Virus record (IMG/VR): IMGVR_UViG_3300001686_000031
Span: 1 to 22,404 of that record
Reading direction: 5' to 3' (one strand)
Length of the DNA: 22,404 nucleotides
Origin: a virus
Below, in pieces: positions 15,720-22,180 of this stretch (its first letter is position 1; each line of letters begins with the position of its first letter). The notes beneath the pieces are model-generated. The model made no database searches and had not been told where the DNA came from. It saw nothing but the letters and a program-made list of their open reading frames with translations. The translations under genes and the position numbers were made by a program.

Positions 15720-16154
15720 TTAGACGGTGAAGGAGCGCACTGCTCCCCCGGTGAAAACATCGAACTTCGCAGCAATCCTCACAGCCTCAGCCGGGGTCTT
15801 GCCGCAGGCCATCGCGGCCATCGCGTATTTAGCACCCGAACCGATGGCGAAGGACTTCGCTACCTCGTAAGGGATCATCTTGTCGGCCTCCAGGCAGTAG
15901 ACCTTGGACCGACCGACCAGCAGGTAGCACCCACCGTCGTCATCCTCAGACCCACACACCGGGGAGAACTCGCCGGCTACCACCTGGCCGTATGCGACCG
16001 GAACGTAATCGAGGCGCCCCGCAGCGCAGAATATCCACCCTGCGTACGGACCACTCTCGACCCGGCGGACCTTTACGTTGCCGTGAAACTTGAAATTGCC
16101 CGTGATCTGGCTATCCGCTGCGACCGTGCCTCTGGATACAGCGATTGTGGTCAA
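15720..16154 (-). CDS. HslV/proteasome-like Ntn-hydrolase peptidase, 144 aa
   Basis: The start is TTG 16152-16154 with GAGGA nine bases upstream; the stop is TAA 15720-15722. It opens (M)TTIAVSRGTVAADSQITGN, the same arrangement as HslV (TTI...GDGQAT), so Thr2 would become the N-terminal nucleophile after Met removal; an Asp (AADSQ) and a Lys in GNVKVRR match the other catalytic positions. The C-terminal part FAIGSGAKYAMAAMACGKTP also matches HslV's IAIGSGG...A. Length is close to a minimal beta subunit (HslV ~175). No ATPase partner is visible. It is the last TAG-free gene before the lysis region. Role (prohead protease, counter-defence, host remodelling) is unknown. Confidence 0.85.
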   Translation of the reverse strand: MTTIAVSRGTVAADSQITGNFKFHGNVKVRRVESGPYAGWIFCAAGRLDYVPVAYGQVVAGEFSPVCGSEDDDGGCYLLVGRSKVYCLEADKMIPYEVAKSFAIGSGAKYAMAAMACGKTPAEAVRIAAKFDVFTGGAVRSFTV

Positions 16155-16280
16155 GCGGGCGATCCTCGGTAAATAACCTTTAATAACGACCCGGCCTATT
16201 AAAGTTTAGGGCCGGATTCTTTAATTACGATGTGCGCTTCGTGGTACGTAAAGCCGGTTATGGCATCAGGTAGCGGACAT
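16155..16280 (-). promoter_or_regulatory. AT-rich intergenic gap with hairpin, possible promoter
   Basis: This 126-bp gap breaks an otherwise continuous gene run, at the border between TAG-free and TAG-using genes. It contains an inverted repeat CCGGCC...GGCCGG (plus strand about 16192-16215, AT-rich loop), flanked by TA-rich blocks (CTTTAAT, TTATTAAAGG, GTAATTAAAG on the minus strand). These could be a terminator for middle transcripts and/or -10-like elements for a late promoter. No confident -35/-10 pair is seen, so the promoter assignment is inference. Confidence 0.4.
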
Positions 16281-17102
16281 TTAGGCCACGCGCGCCAAGG
16301 AGAACCGACTCTCTGCATTCTTGTACTGGCGCTTCAGGTACGAGGCCAACGAGCGGCTTTCGTACTTCCGACATAGGTAGTCGAGGCTAAGGGCCATCTC
16401 GCTGAACGTACCGTCGCGAACCTCGTTCAACACCACGATGCCGCGCCAATGCGAGTTCGCCATACCCTTGTAGGGCTCGTCGTGGAGGTAGCAGCTACCA
16501 GCCACGACACCATGCCGCATCTGTCCTGTGGCGTACTGCACAGAGCCCTGCTGGAGCCCCTGGCAATGCCCGTTAATGAAGCTCGTGCCTACCTTGGACA
16601 ACCGATTGGCGATGGTTCCGCTGATCGGCTTACCTGTATTCGGATTCGAGAAATAGTGGGCGTAGGTAATCCCATCAATCTGGACGACGCCAGGAGAGCC
16701 GTTGAAGTACGGCACGACCTCCCAGCCCTTGTCGTTCAGGAGGTGGAGACCGATCAGCCCCTCAAGGACCGGATTGGCTTCGATATAGCGAACCAGCCTG
16801 TTCTCGTGGTTTCCGCGAAGTCGAACCATGCGCTTAGGGCGGAACGAGCCCATGCCCTCAAGGAGAATGGCCTCACCAGCGTTAGCCGCCTCGATGTCAG
16901 CGAGAAGCCTCTGGCCTTCCTTATCCTTGCTACCAAGGGCGCTATGCGTGGACATACTCGGGAAGTCGGCATTATCACCGATGTCCACGACCACATCAGG
17001 GGCGTAGTCACGGATAGCCATGCCAACCCATCGGTTGTAGTCCAGCGGCACGCCCGGCTTGATCTGACGGTCAGGAATCACGAGGTGGCGACGCGGTTTC
17101 AT
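16281..17102 (-). CDS. Calcineurin-like metallophosphoesterase, 273 aa
   Basis: The chosen start is ATG 17100-17102, which overlaps the HNH gene stop (ATGA) and has GGGAG eight bases upstream; an in-frame ATG five codons earlier is possible but less well placed. The stop is TAA 16281-16283. Motifs in order: HLVIPDRQ (Asp11, Gln13 replacing the usual His), VVDIGDNADF (Asp43), RLRGNHENR (97-100 GNHE), YAHYFS and INGHCQG. These are the metal-binding motifs of the family, with Gln in the first and last motifs as in many phage members. Substrate could be nucleic acid or a phosphoester; not determined. No TAG. Confidence 0.88.
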   Translation of the reverse strand: MKPRRHLVIPDRQIKPGVPLDYNRWVGMAIRDYAPDVVVDIGDNADFPSMSTHSALGSKDKEGQRLLADIEAANAGEAILLEGMGSFRPKRMVRLRGNHENRLVRYIEANPVLEGLIGLHLLNDKGWEVVPYFNGSPGVVQIDGITYAHYFSNPNTGKPISGTIANRLSKVGTSFINGHCQGLQQGSVQYATGQMRHGVVAGSCYLHDEPYKGMANSHWRGIVVLNEVRDGTFSEMALSLDYLCRKYESRSLASYLKRQYKNAESRFSLARVA

Positions 17103-17581
17103 GCGGCAAGCTCCCATGTGTATCCCTTGCAGGTCCGGCGCTCACCGTGAATGCATTTGCTGACATTGGCCTGCGTGAAGCCAGCCTTGCCAGCTTCGGC
17201 CTGAGAAATGAACTCGATGACCTTGCCAGTCAGGACGTGAGTCCCACGAACCGGCGTTTCGGGGTTGGCATGCAATCCTGTACGCAGCGAATGCATGATG
17301 TTTGCGCCCCGCGTGCACCACTCCAGATTGCTGGCGTGGTTATTCATCTTGTTTCCATCGATGTGGTTGACATCGAGGGAATCGCCATCTCCGATCCATG
17401 CCAGTGCTACAGCACGGTGAACGGTGATCGGCGTGCGCCCCACCTTCGTCGTCATGTAGCCGTTGCTGTTAATCCACTGCGATGTCACGCGAAGCTTGCG
17501 ACGGGCCGAGACCACGACGCCGTCTTCACTGACATAACCGTCCGGAATGCCCGGAATCGGCCGGAACTCAGACAAGTCCAT
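17099..17581 (-). CDS. NUMOD4/HNH endonuclease, free-standing homing type, 160 aa
   Basis: The start is ATG 17579-17581 with a strong GGAGGA six bases upstream; the stop is TGA 17099-17101. N-terminal FRPIPGIPDGYVSEDGVVVS is a NUMOD4-like DNA-binding motif; an HNH_3 core follows (VHRAVALAWIG, LDVNHIDGNKMNNHASNLEW, with catalytic His in NHIDGN); the C-terminus (ISQAEAGKAGFTQANVSKCI) is a NUMOD1-like helix-turn-helix. It nicks or cuts DNA for its own spread. It sits between two metabolic genes, overlapping both ends by a few bases, as mobile HNH genes in phage operons often do. No TAG. Confidence 0.92.
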   Translation of the reverse strand: MDLSEFRPIPGIPDGYVSEDGVVVSARRKLRVTSQWINSNGYMTTKVGRTPITVHRAVALAWIGDGDSLDVNHIDGNKMNNHASNLEWCTRGANIMHSLRTGLHANPETPVRGTHVLTGKVIEFISQAEAGKAGFTQANVSKCIHGERRTCKGYTWELAA

Positions 17582-17583
17582 GC

Positions 17584-18063
17584 TCAGTCCTCCGGGTCCG
17601 CCAGCGGCATGGCATAGCCAGCGCTCGGCGTGTGATCGTGCTCGGCCTTAACCAGCTCGTGCAGCATCCCATCAACGTTGAACTTGAGGGCGCAGAGGTT
17701 TTCCTTCAGCCCTGCCGGAGTCGAAACCCCACGGTGCTCGGACCAGACATCGAAGAAGTGACGCCACATGGACTTCATGTAGGCGTCGAGAGGGATCCCC
17801 CGCTGCCAATTATCTGAGTCGCGGACCTGACCGTCAGCCTGATGGCGATGCCGGTCCATGTACTCGCCGAACGCCTTTAGGGCATACGGGCTGAGGAAGC
17901 CGTCGAAGTCGATCTTGCCGGCATCCGTGTCACGGGTAGCTCCGGTGTCGAACTTACGAACGCCTGCACCAACCCAGTCCTGCGGAGTGGCAAAGGTTCC
18001 CAACGGATGACCGTGCTTATCGGACGGTATCACTACACCCGGATTAATCGTCCCACGAATCAT
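17584..18063 (-). CDS. DUF5664-family protein, 159 aa
   Basis: The start is ATG 18061-18063 with GGGGG upstream; the stop is TGA 17584-17586. The family signature is clear: GVRKFDTGATRDTDAGKIDF, DGFLSPYALKAFGEYMDRHR, then DSDNWQRGIPLDAYMKSMWR and HFFDVWSEHRG. These are the conserved blocks of the DUF5664 family, which databases label as the N-terminal part of dATP/dGTP diphosphohydrolases; I cannot confirm the enzymatic activity. A nucleotide-pool role would suit an early/middle phage gene. It is the first gene after the large non-coding interval. Confidence 0.85.
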   Translation of the reverse strand: MIRGTINPGVVIPSDKHGHPLGTFATPQDWVGAGVRKFDTGATRDTDAGKIDFDGFLSPYALKAFGEYMDRHRHQADGQVRDSDNWQRGIPLDAYMKSMWRHFFDVWSEHRGVSTPAGLKENLCALKFNVDGMLHELVKAEHDHTPSAGYAMPLADPED

Positions 18064-18112
18064 ATTGCCCCCGAAGGCATTGAATTAGTTTGCTGGTTGA
18101 GCCATCCAGCGA

Positions 18113-18259
18113 TCACTCGGCCCGCCGACCTAGACCCCCTTTCGCCTGAACTGCCATCAGGTAGCAGCGATCCCCACGGCAGTGGTCACGCTCGACTAGG
18201 GCGCCGGTGCGATGAATCGGGCATCGCGGGCTGTACGCCACAACCGGCAAAAATGTCAC
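18113..18259 (-). CDS. Possible small Cys/His-rich protein, 48 aa
   Basis: A GTG at 18257-18259, directly after an in-frame TAA, opens a frame ending in TGA 18113-18115: MTFLPVVAYSPRCPIHRTGA then LVERDHCRGDRCYLMAVQAK. Three Cys and two His (CPIH...HCRGDRC) could form a small zinc knuckle, and composition looks protein-like. A CGGAG lies about 11 bases upstream of the start, far for a ribosome site. Without a homology search it remains tentative. Confidence 0.4.
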   Translation of the reverse strand: MTFLPVVAYSPRCPIHRTGALVERDHCRGDRCYLMAVQAKGGLGRRAE

Positions 18260-18358
18260 TTAAGTGCGCGCTCCGGCCCGAAACCGGTGGAATAACGCCA
18301 CTTGTGTAAGTCGGGATTTGCACCCGAAGCCACCGACCGAGACCGGATGGGCTGAAAC

Positions 18359-18437
18359 TGGAGCGGGCCAGGAGAATCGAACTCCGCGTTCTTCGGCTTG
18401 GAAGGCCGTTGCGCGCCCTTTACGCTTGTTAACCCGC
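18359..18437 (-). tRNA. tRNA-Gly (anticodon UCC) with abnormal D arm
   Basis: The acceptor stem GCGGGTT/GGCCCGC (two G-U pairs), anticodon arm ACGGC-CTTCCAA-GCCGA, T arm with loop TTCGATT and the end TCCA match bacterial tRNA-Gly. Anticodon is UCC (18400-18402), reading GGA/GGG. The section where the D arm should be (AACAAGCGTAAAGGGCGCGC, then A) has no normal 4-bp D stem; at best a GCG/CGC 3-bp stem with GG in the loop. Position 8 is A, not the nearly universal U, and the top pair of the anticodon stem (A-A) is open. It may be a divergent functional phage tRNA or a decaying copy. Confidence 0.62.
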
Positions 18438-18699
18438 AATCTTGATATTCCGCTCAAGAATCAGCCGTTTCGCTGGAATCTTGAGGTATATGTCAGGTCA
18501 CGGTTACCGAATCCGTGTCGTCCCGCCAGACGAGGCCCCTGCCTTGCGCAGGTAATCCCGGCCTCTTTCTGGCTGTGCGGCGACTACCGTTCGATGAACG
18601 GGCCCGCAGAGGCTTAGCCGGGAATCTCAGGCGTGTAATCCGCCCTCGTGACTGAGTAGATCACGGCATTTCGGATTGCCGCAGTCAGGTGGTGTTTAT
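18438..18699. other. Non-coding interval with inverted repeats
   Basis: No convincing gene is found in these 262 bases on either strand. A 15-bp perfect palindrome, CCGTTC-GAT-GAACGG (18587-18601), and a hairpin CCTGC-GCAAG-GCAGG (minus strand, near 18543-18557) are present. The plus-strand frame crossing this area is antisense to the tRNA and is not credited. The interval follows a homing endonuclease gene and may hold regulatory sites or remnants of a lost tRNA cluster. Confidence 0.45.
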
Positions 18700-19203
18700 T
18701 TAATGCCGAAGTGGAGCGAACTCACCAAAGAACCTATTCCTTGCCGCGACGTATGCCTCGTGAGCCTCTTGCTCGGAAGCGAATGATCCAAGGTGCGTCT
18801 GCTTACCCATCACCTTTATCTTCGCGTGCCAGGTCGATGGGGACTTCCCCGGATAAGCTCCAATAAGTGAAGATTCCCGTCGACCATGAATGGTTAGGTT
18901 TTGCTGGTTTTGCCGCATGTCCGCCAGCCTGAGGTTGACTAGCCTGTTGTTGCTCTTGTCTCCATCGATATGGTCAATCTGGAATCCTTCGGGGTCGCCT
19001 ACGCGCATCATCCAGGCCAATCGATGCGCGTAGTAGTTTTTCCCGCCGAATCCAATTACGACATAACCCAGGGCTCGGTTTAGATGGCCCGCCACCCTTC
19101 CGGGACCGGAGCTACCCATCTTCACTCTCCACACAAACTGGCCTGAATCATCGTTGTAGTCGAGGACGAGAAGGGCCTTATCCCTCACTTCTTCGTAATT
19201 CAT
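18700..19203 (-). CDS. HNH endonuclease with AP2 DNA-binding domain, 167 aa
   Basis: ATG 19201-19203 overlaps the previous TGA (ATGA); the stop is TAA 18700-18702. The HNH_3 core lies at about residues 58-100 (YAHRLAWMMRVGDPEGFQID, HIDGDKSNNRLVNLR, QNQQN), followed by an AP2/ERF-like domain (SLIGAYPGKSPSTWHAKIKV to LGSFASEQEAHEAYVAARNR). This HNH-AP2 fusion is a common phage homing endonuclease. It is the second HNH gene in 2 kb but unrelated in domain layout to the other. The non-coding interval begins directly after it. No TAG. Confidence 0.92.
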   Translation of the reverse strand: MNYEEVRDKALLVLDYNDDSGQFVWRVKMGSSGPGRVAGHLNRALGYVVIGFGGKNYYAHRLAWMMRVGDPEGFQIDHIDGDKSNNRLVNLRLADMRQNQQNLTIHGRRESSLIGAYPGKSPSTWHAKIKVMGKQTHLGSFASEQEAHEAYVAARNRFFGEFAPLRH

Positions 19204-19688
19204 GCAACAAGCCTCGATTCTCTGACGACCGTGTAGTGCTGGTGATGAAGCTCGGCCCGGTAGTTCCGGAAGCCGATGACCATCTGTGCGGCCACCTCCC
19301 CCCGGATGCGCTTGTACTTCGTGTGCCAGACGTTCAGACGCTTGGCGGTGATGTATGCGGGCTCGGTGTATTTCCCTGCGATGACGAATTCCAGGGCGTC
19401 GATGCCTGCCTGTGATACCCAGTCGCCACGCCCCCTAGGAGCCACCACAGCCTGCCCGTTAGTCTTCCGGGTACGTGTGTGCTGCCTAGCCATGCCGATG
19501 GCCCACGCGGCTAGCTGACGGTCGTACACGGTGTCGCCACGGACTACCCGGCTATACAACTGCCAGCCGGGGTAATGGGCATCAAACAACTTCGCCGTCC
19601 GGTTGGCCGCGTCGATACACGCATCGGAAAGTTCCGGCATGGCAAACGCCTCGTCCGTGTCGCGGCCTAGGATGTCGTGGGTGGTCAT
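19200..19688 (-). CDS. Hypothetical protein, 162 aa (possible late regulator)
   Basis: ATG 19686-19688 overlaps the previous TGA (ATGA); the stop is TGA 19200-19202. The C-terminal half is basic (ITAKRLNVWHTKYKRIRGEV, then GFRNYRAELHHQHY) with a helix-turn-helix-like GIDALEFVIAGKYTEPAYIT segment. Small basic proteins at the end of a nin-type gene block can be antiterminators, and the late genes lie downstream, but no specific family motif is recognised and no zinc-finger is present. Function is open. Confidence 0.8.
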   Translation of the reverse strand: MTTHDILGRDTDEAFAMPELSDACIDAANRTAKLFDAHYPGWQLYSRVVRGDTVYDRQLAAWAIGMARQHTRTRKTNGQAVVAPRGRGDWVSQAGIDALEFVIAGKYTEPAYITAKRLNVWHTKYKRIRGEVAAQMVIGFRNYRAELHHQHYTVVRESRLVA

Positions 19689-19972
19689 GCCGCTTCCTCG
19701 GTAGGTGACGGGGAAAGTGACTGAATAACGGCCATAGCTACTGCCTTTCGGCCATCGCCATATTTGAAGAACCGCTCAACCTCGTCCTGAAGTACTCCAT
19801 CAAGCGTTGCCTTTGCCTGCCGCGTGATGATCGCAAGGAGGTTTTCTGGTGTGCAGTACTCGTCTACCGCCGCCTTTACGTACTCGTCCATCTGAAGCTG
19901 GTACTGGGTCATGGCCGTGCAGATGGCGTGCTTCATGCCTTCCACCTCCATCCGAATGATGGGCATAGTCAT
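19685..19972 (-). CDS. Hypothetical helical protein, 95 aa
   Basis: ATG 19970-19972 is chosen (TGATG overlap); a GTG one codon upstream is also possible, and a strong GGAGG lies before an internal Met (MKHAIC), so two forms may exist. The stop is TGA 19685-19687. The sequence (MEVEGMKHAICTAMTQYQLQ, then MDEYVKAAVDEYC) is helical and acidic. I have the impression of similar proteins in other phages but cannot name a family. No TAG. Confidence 0.78.
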   Translation of the reverse strand: MTMPIIRMEVEGMKHAICTAMTQYQLQMDEYVKAAVDEYCTPENLLAIITRQAKATLDGVLQDEVERFFKYGDGRKAVAMAVIQSLSPSPTEEAA

Positions 19973-20370
19973 CACGCCGCCTCCTTCATCTTCGTGTAGT
20001 TAACCGCCGTCTGTAGCTGGGCCCATGCCCAGTCAGGCGATATGCCGAGAAGTTCCAGAATGTTCCGCTCGTTACCTCCAGGGAGTTCGATCACCCCACG
20101 GACGGCGAGGTCACCAGCGGGAATGTCCGCGTTGACGTACTTGCCACCACTCAGGCCGAAGCCGAAGTAGTCATAGACGGCCCGCGAGTAGATGGCCCAC
20201 AAGAATTCATGCTCACGAGTCCGCCAGTCAGACGAAAGGTGAGGCGACGGACGCACGGTGATGACGCCATGGTTTTCATGGCTGTCGGATTTCCGCTCGT
20301 GTGCCGGCGACGCCGAGGCGATGTGGTACAGGGAGATCCGGAGTGTCTTGCTTAGATGCTGGCTGTTCAT
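19972..20370 (-). CDS. Hypothetical protein, 132 aa
   Basis: ATG 20368-20370 overlaps the previous TGA; the stop is TGA 19972-19974. The N-terminal 45 residues are Ser/His-rich and low in structure; the remainder (REHEFLWAIYSRAVYDYFGF, GLSGGKYVNADIPAGDLAVR) looks folded. No membrane segment, TAG or known motif. The true start might be internal, but no better ribosome site is seen. Confidence 0.72.
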   Translation of the reverse strand: MNSQHLSKTLRISLYHIASASPAHERKSDSHENHGVITVRPSPHLSSDWRTREHEFLWAIYSRAVYDYFGFGLSGGKYVNADIPAGDLAVRGVIELPGGNERNILELLGISPDWAWAQLQTAVNYTKMKEAA

Positions 20371-20702
20371 GACAAATCCACGATTTTCTGCGAGTAATGG
20401 AGACGGTTGGAAACCTTCTTGTGCTTCCAGCCGTGGATGTGAACGAGCCAGCCAGCCTTACGGCAAGCCGCTAGGTAGTCAGCGTGCACGTCGTCGGTAA
20501 TCTTCTTCAGTCGGGCCGACACGTTCGTCCATGAGGTCGTCTGGACCAGTAACGTCTCGGTTCCACGGAGGGCGATCACGTCGCCAAAGCCCCACAAGTC
20601 TTTCCGGATGTTGGCCCCAGGTATCCAGCGCTCTACGACTTCGGCAAGCCAGCCATCGGTGCGCAGGAAGGCGAGCGTCAATTCGGTCGGGGACTTAGCC
20701 AT
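20367..20702 (-). CDS. Putative PD-(D/E)XK nuclease-like protein, 111 aa
   Basis: The start is taken as ATG 20700-20702 (TAATG overlap); a longer frame upstream only duplicates sequence of the neighbouring gene. The stop is TGA 20367-20369. The order helix-GFGDVIAL-strand-TLLVQTT-helix (ADYLAACRKAGWLVHIHGWK) resembles the D...(E/Q)xK core of small phage resolvase/VRR-type nucleases, with Asp in GFGD and Gln in place of Glu; a Lys is missing at the usual place (TT instead of xK), so activity is uncertain. A recombination-type role would fit the neighbouring NinB-like and YbcO-like genes. Confidence 0.7.
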   Translation of the reverse strand: MAKSPTELTLAFLRTDGWLAEVVERWIPGANIRKDLWGFGDVIALRGTETLLVQTTSWTNVSARLKKITDDVHADYLAACRKAGWLVHIHGWKHKKVSNRLHYSQKIVDLS

Positions 20703-20968
20703 TACACCGTCTCCCGAAGATGCTCTGGTGCCCAGATGCACTCGGACCACTCGATCTTGTCGTTCGCGTCGGTGGCTGGCTCAAGCTCCCAAGGCCAGAA
20801 ACAGAACCCATCGTCACCACCGATGGTTACCCCGACATTCCCCGGCTCGTCGTCCATGTTCGTGCAGTCAAGTTCGTTTACAAATCCCTCCGAACCGATA
20901 ACGTGCGCCCATGAAAGATCGTCACAAGCGACTACTCTTACGCGTTGGCCCACAAAGAACTTAGCCAT
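20702..20968 (-). CDS. Hypothetical SH3/KOW-like small protein, 88 aa
   Basis: ATG 20966-20968 overlaps the previous TGA (TGATG); the stop is TAA 20702-20704. The opening MAKFFVGQRVRVVACDDLSW with later GSEGFVNEL and a Trp/Phe-rich FCFWPWELEP is the pattern of a small SH3-like barrel. Acidic overall. No TAG. Function unknown. Confidence 0.78.
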   Translation of the reverse strand: MAKFFVGQRVRVVACDDLSWAHVIGSEGFVNELDCTNMDDEPGNVGVTIGGDDGFCFWPWELEPATDANDKIEWSECIWAPEHLRETV

Positions 20969-21201
20969 CAGTGCATCCTCAGCTCTTCACCGGCCCATCC
21001 CATCGCGCGCTGACCAATGAGTCGGCTGTAGGCTTCCTGCGCGTCCTGAAGCCTCACGCGAAGGTCTACGTTGTCGGAGGCCATGCCGAAGTAGCGTTCC
21101 TCAAAATCCTCTGCACGTTCACGGTGAAACCGAACGCGGAACGACGAGTAAGCCAAAGTACCTGCCGCTACGAGGGCGGCGATGATCAGCACGATTACCA
21201 T
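20968..21201 (-). CDS. Single-pass membrane protein with coiled tail, 77 aa
   Basis: ATG 21199-21201 with GAGG nine bases upstream; the stop is TGA 20968-20970. An N-terminal helix (VIVLIIAALVAAGTLAYSSF) is followed by a charged, coiled-coil-like part (RVRFHRERAEDFEERYFGMA, then LQDAQEAYSRLIGQ). Likely an inner-membrane protein with a cytoplasmic tail. It lies among recombination genes, far from the lysis region, and its function is unknown. Confidence 0.78.
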   Translation of the reverse strand: MVIVLIIAALVAAGTLAYSSFRVRFHRERAEDFEERYFGMASDNVDLRVRLQDAQEAYSRLIGQRAMGWAGEELRMH

Positions 21202-21485
21202 TTGATAAGGCCCTCATTGATTAACTGCAGTTGAGTACGGAAGACGCCATCAAGGAACCATCGCTTAGCGTCTTCAGGGGAAAGGAGTTGCGTGCGACGG
21301 TCCCCCTCGCCGTGGCACCGGTCGCAGACCCATGCGCCCATGATGTCCGGGGCTTTCTGACCCATCCCAGTGATGCCAGCCATGCGGATGTGCCCGAGAA
21401 CCACCGTCTCTGTGTCGAACGAGCAGATGCCTGGGTAGCGGACCATGCACTCACGACCCCTGGCGGCTTTGCGGAGGTCGGCCAT
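21195..21485 (-). CDS. DUF1364/YbcO-like metal-binding nuclease candidate, 96 aa
   Basis: The start is ATG 21483-21485, where the family's N-terminus (MADLRKAARGRECMVRYPGI) begins; a longer frame upstream would replace the micropeptide gene and is rejected. The stop is TAA 21195-21197. Cys13, Cys21, His32, Cys54, Cys57 and His58 (CDRCHGEGDRRT) form the expected zinc/HNH-like site of DUF1364 proteins such as E. coli YbcO. These are encoded in the nin-like regions of lambdoid phages next to NinB, as here. Probable nuclease in recombination. Confidence 0.87.
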   Translation of the reverse strand: MADLRKAARGRECMVRYPGICSFDTETVVLGHIRMAGITGMGQKAPDIMGAWVCDRCHGEGDRRTQLLSPEDAKRWFLDGVFRTQLQLINEGLIKW

Positions 21486-21486
21486 A

Positions 21487-21579
21487 TCAGTCGCGCACCA
21501 GTTCGTTGAGGCAGAAGAAAGCGCAGGCCCACCCGTATTGCCCGACAAGCACCAGCACAATGGCAATCCACTTAAGCAT
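21487..21579 (-). CDS. Membrane micropeptide, 30 aa
   Basis: ATG 21577-21579 overlaps the NinB-like stop (TGATG) and the frame ends in TGA 21487-21489, just before the next ATG. The peptide MLKWIAIVLVLVGQYGWACA then FFCLNELVRD is a single hydrophobic helix with aromatic and Cys residues. It exactly fills the gap between two recognised genes, with coupled start and stop, which is the main support. Confidence 0.62.
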   Translation of the reverse strand: MLKWIAIVLVLVGQYGWACAFFCLNELVRD

Positions 21580-21977
21580 CACGTCACCTCGTTGGGATCG
21601 CAGACGTAGATCCCGATCTCGGCCATGCGGCGCTGGATCTCGGCTACGTAGTTGAGAAATTCGACCTTGCTCATGCGGGAACTACGGCGGACCGGACGCA
21701 GGCGCTTACGTCCGAAGCCTTCGACTGTCTCCCATCCGTAGATTTCGCCGAGGAAATATTCGTGCAGGTCTTCGGGGCTCCATCCGTCGAGCTGACCGCT
21801 TGCCAGAATGTCGGGGTATGCACTTCCCCAGAGGAACCGGTTCTGTGCGCTGCTACGGGTGTCGGCGTACTCCTTCACCTCGACCTTGACCCGCTTGCCT
21901 GGCAACGCTGCCAGCAAAACGGCAGCTAGGCGGCTGATATCCGACTCCCTGTCGGTTGCTGGCAGGACGGCGATCAC
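21579..21977 (-). CDS. ninB: NinB-like recombination protein, 132 aa
   Basis: GTG 21975-21977 overlaps the previous TGA (GTGA); the stop is TGA 21579-21581. The NinB pattern is present: VKVEVKEYADTRSSAQNRFL followed by WSPEDLHEYFLGEIYGWETV and RRSSRMSKVEFLNYVAEIQR. The RSxxQNRFLW segment is the best match. Lambda NinB (Orf) binds single-stranded DNA/SSB and acts as a recombination mediator replacing RecFOR. Neighbour DUF1364 supports a recombination module. No TAG. Confidence 0.87.
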   Translation of the reverse strand: MIAVLPATDRESDISRLAAVLLAALPGKRVKVEVKEYADTRSSAQNRFLWGSAYPDILASGQLDGWSPEDLHEYFLGEIYGWETVEGFGRKRLRPVRRSSRMSKVEFLNYVAEIQRRMAEIGIYVCDPNEVT

Positions 21978-22180
21978 TTGCTTACGGAGTACGTCACGGA
22001 GTGAACTCGGGCGATCCGCTCGCCATGCTCATGGCTGGCAAACTCACGAGCCATTTCACGGGTGTTGGCAAAAGTGATGACGCTGCCGTCGTAGGCGTCA
22101 ACGACACACCATCCCGGCACGTCTTTGCCAACGGCGTCCACGTACGTCCCGGTGCGGATGTGGTTGCTGTGCTGGTTCAT
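21974..22180 (-). CDS. Hypothetical protein, 68 aa
   Basis: ATG 22178-22180 overlaps the previous TGA (ATGA); the stop is TGA 21974-21976. Sequence MNQHSNHIRTGTYVDAVGKD then VPGWCVVDAYDGSVITFANT reads as a small beta domain followed by a helix (REMAREFASHEHGERIARVH). No known family, TAG or membrane segment. Confidence 0.75.
   Translation of the reverse strand: MNQHSNHIRTGTYVDAVGKDVPGWCVVDAYDGSVITFANTREMAREFASHEHGERIARVHSVTYSVSK

Noticed and set aside
18310-18360. A second complete tRNA downstream of tRNA-Gly
   Set aside because: Only a T-arm-like hairpin is present; just ~33 bases separate it from the tRNA-Gly end, too short for acceptor, D and anticodon arms, and no CCA or matching acceptor is found.
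18264-18617. Plus-strand open frame of 117 codons across the tRNA-Gly gene
   Set aside because: Contains the usual peptide produced by reading a tRNA gene backwards (GQENRTPRSSAWK); a common false gene.
18460-18640. Short minus-strand frames such as one ending GLVWRDDTDSVTVT
   Set aside because: Open between stops but without any start codon or ribosome site, so not supported as a gene.
20703-20750. Upstream extension of the nuclease-like gene (start at 20750)
   Set aside because: The extension lies inside the neighbouring gene; the ATG at 20700-20702 is coupled to that gene's stop and gives a cleaner N-terminus.
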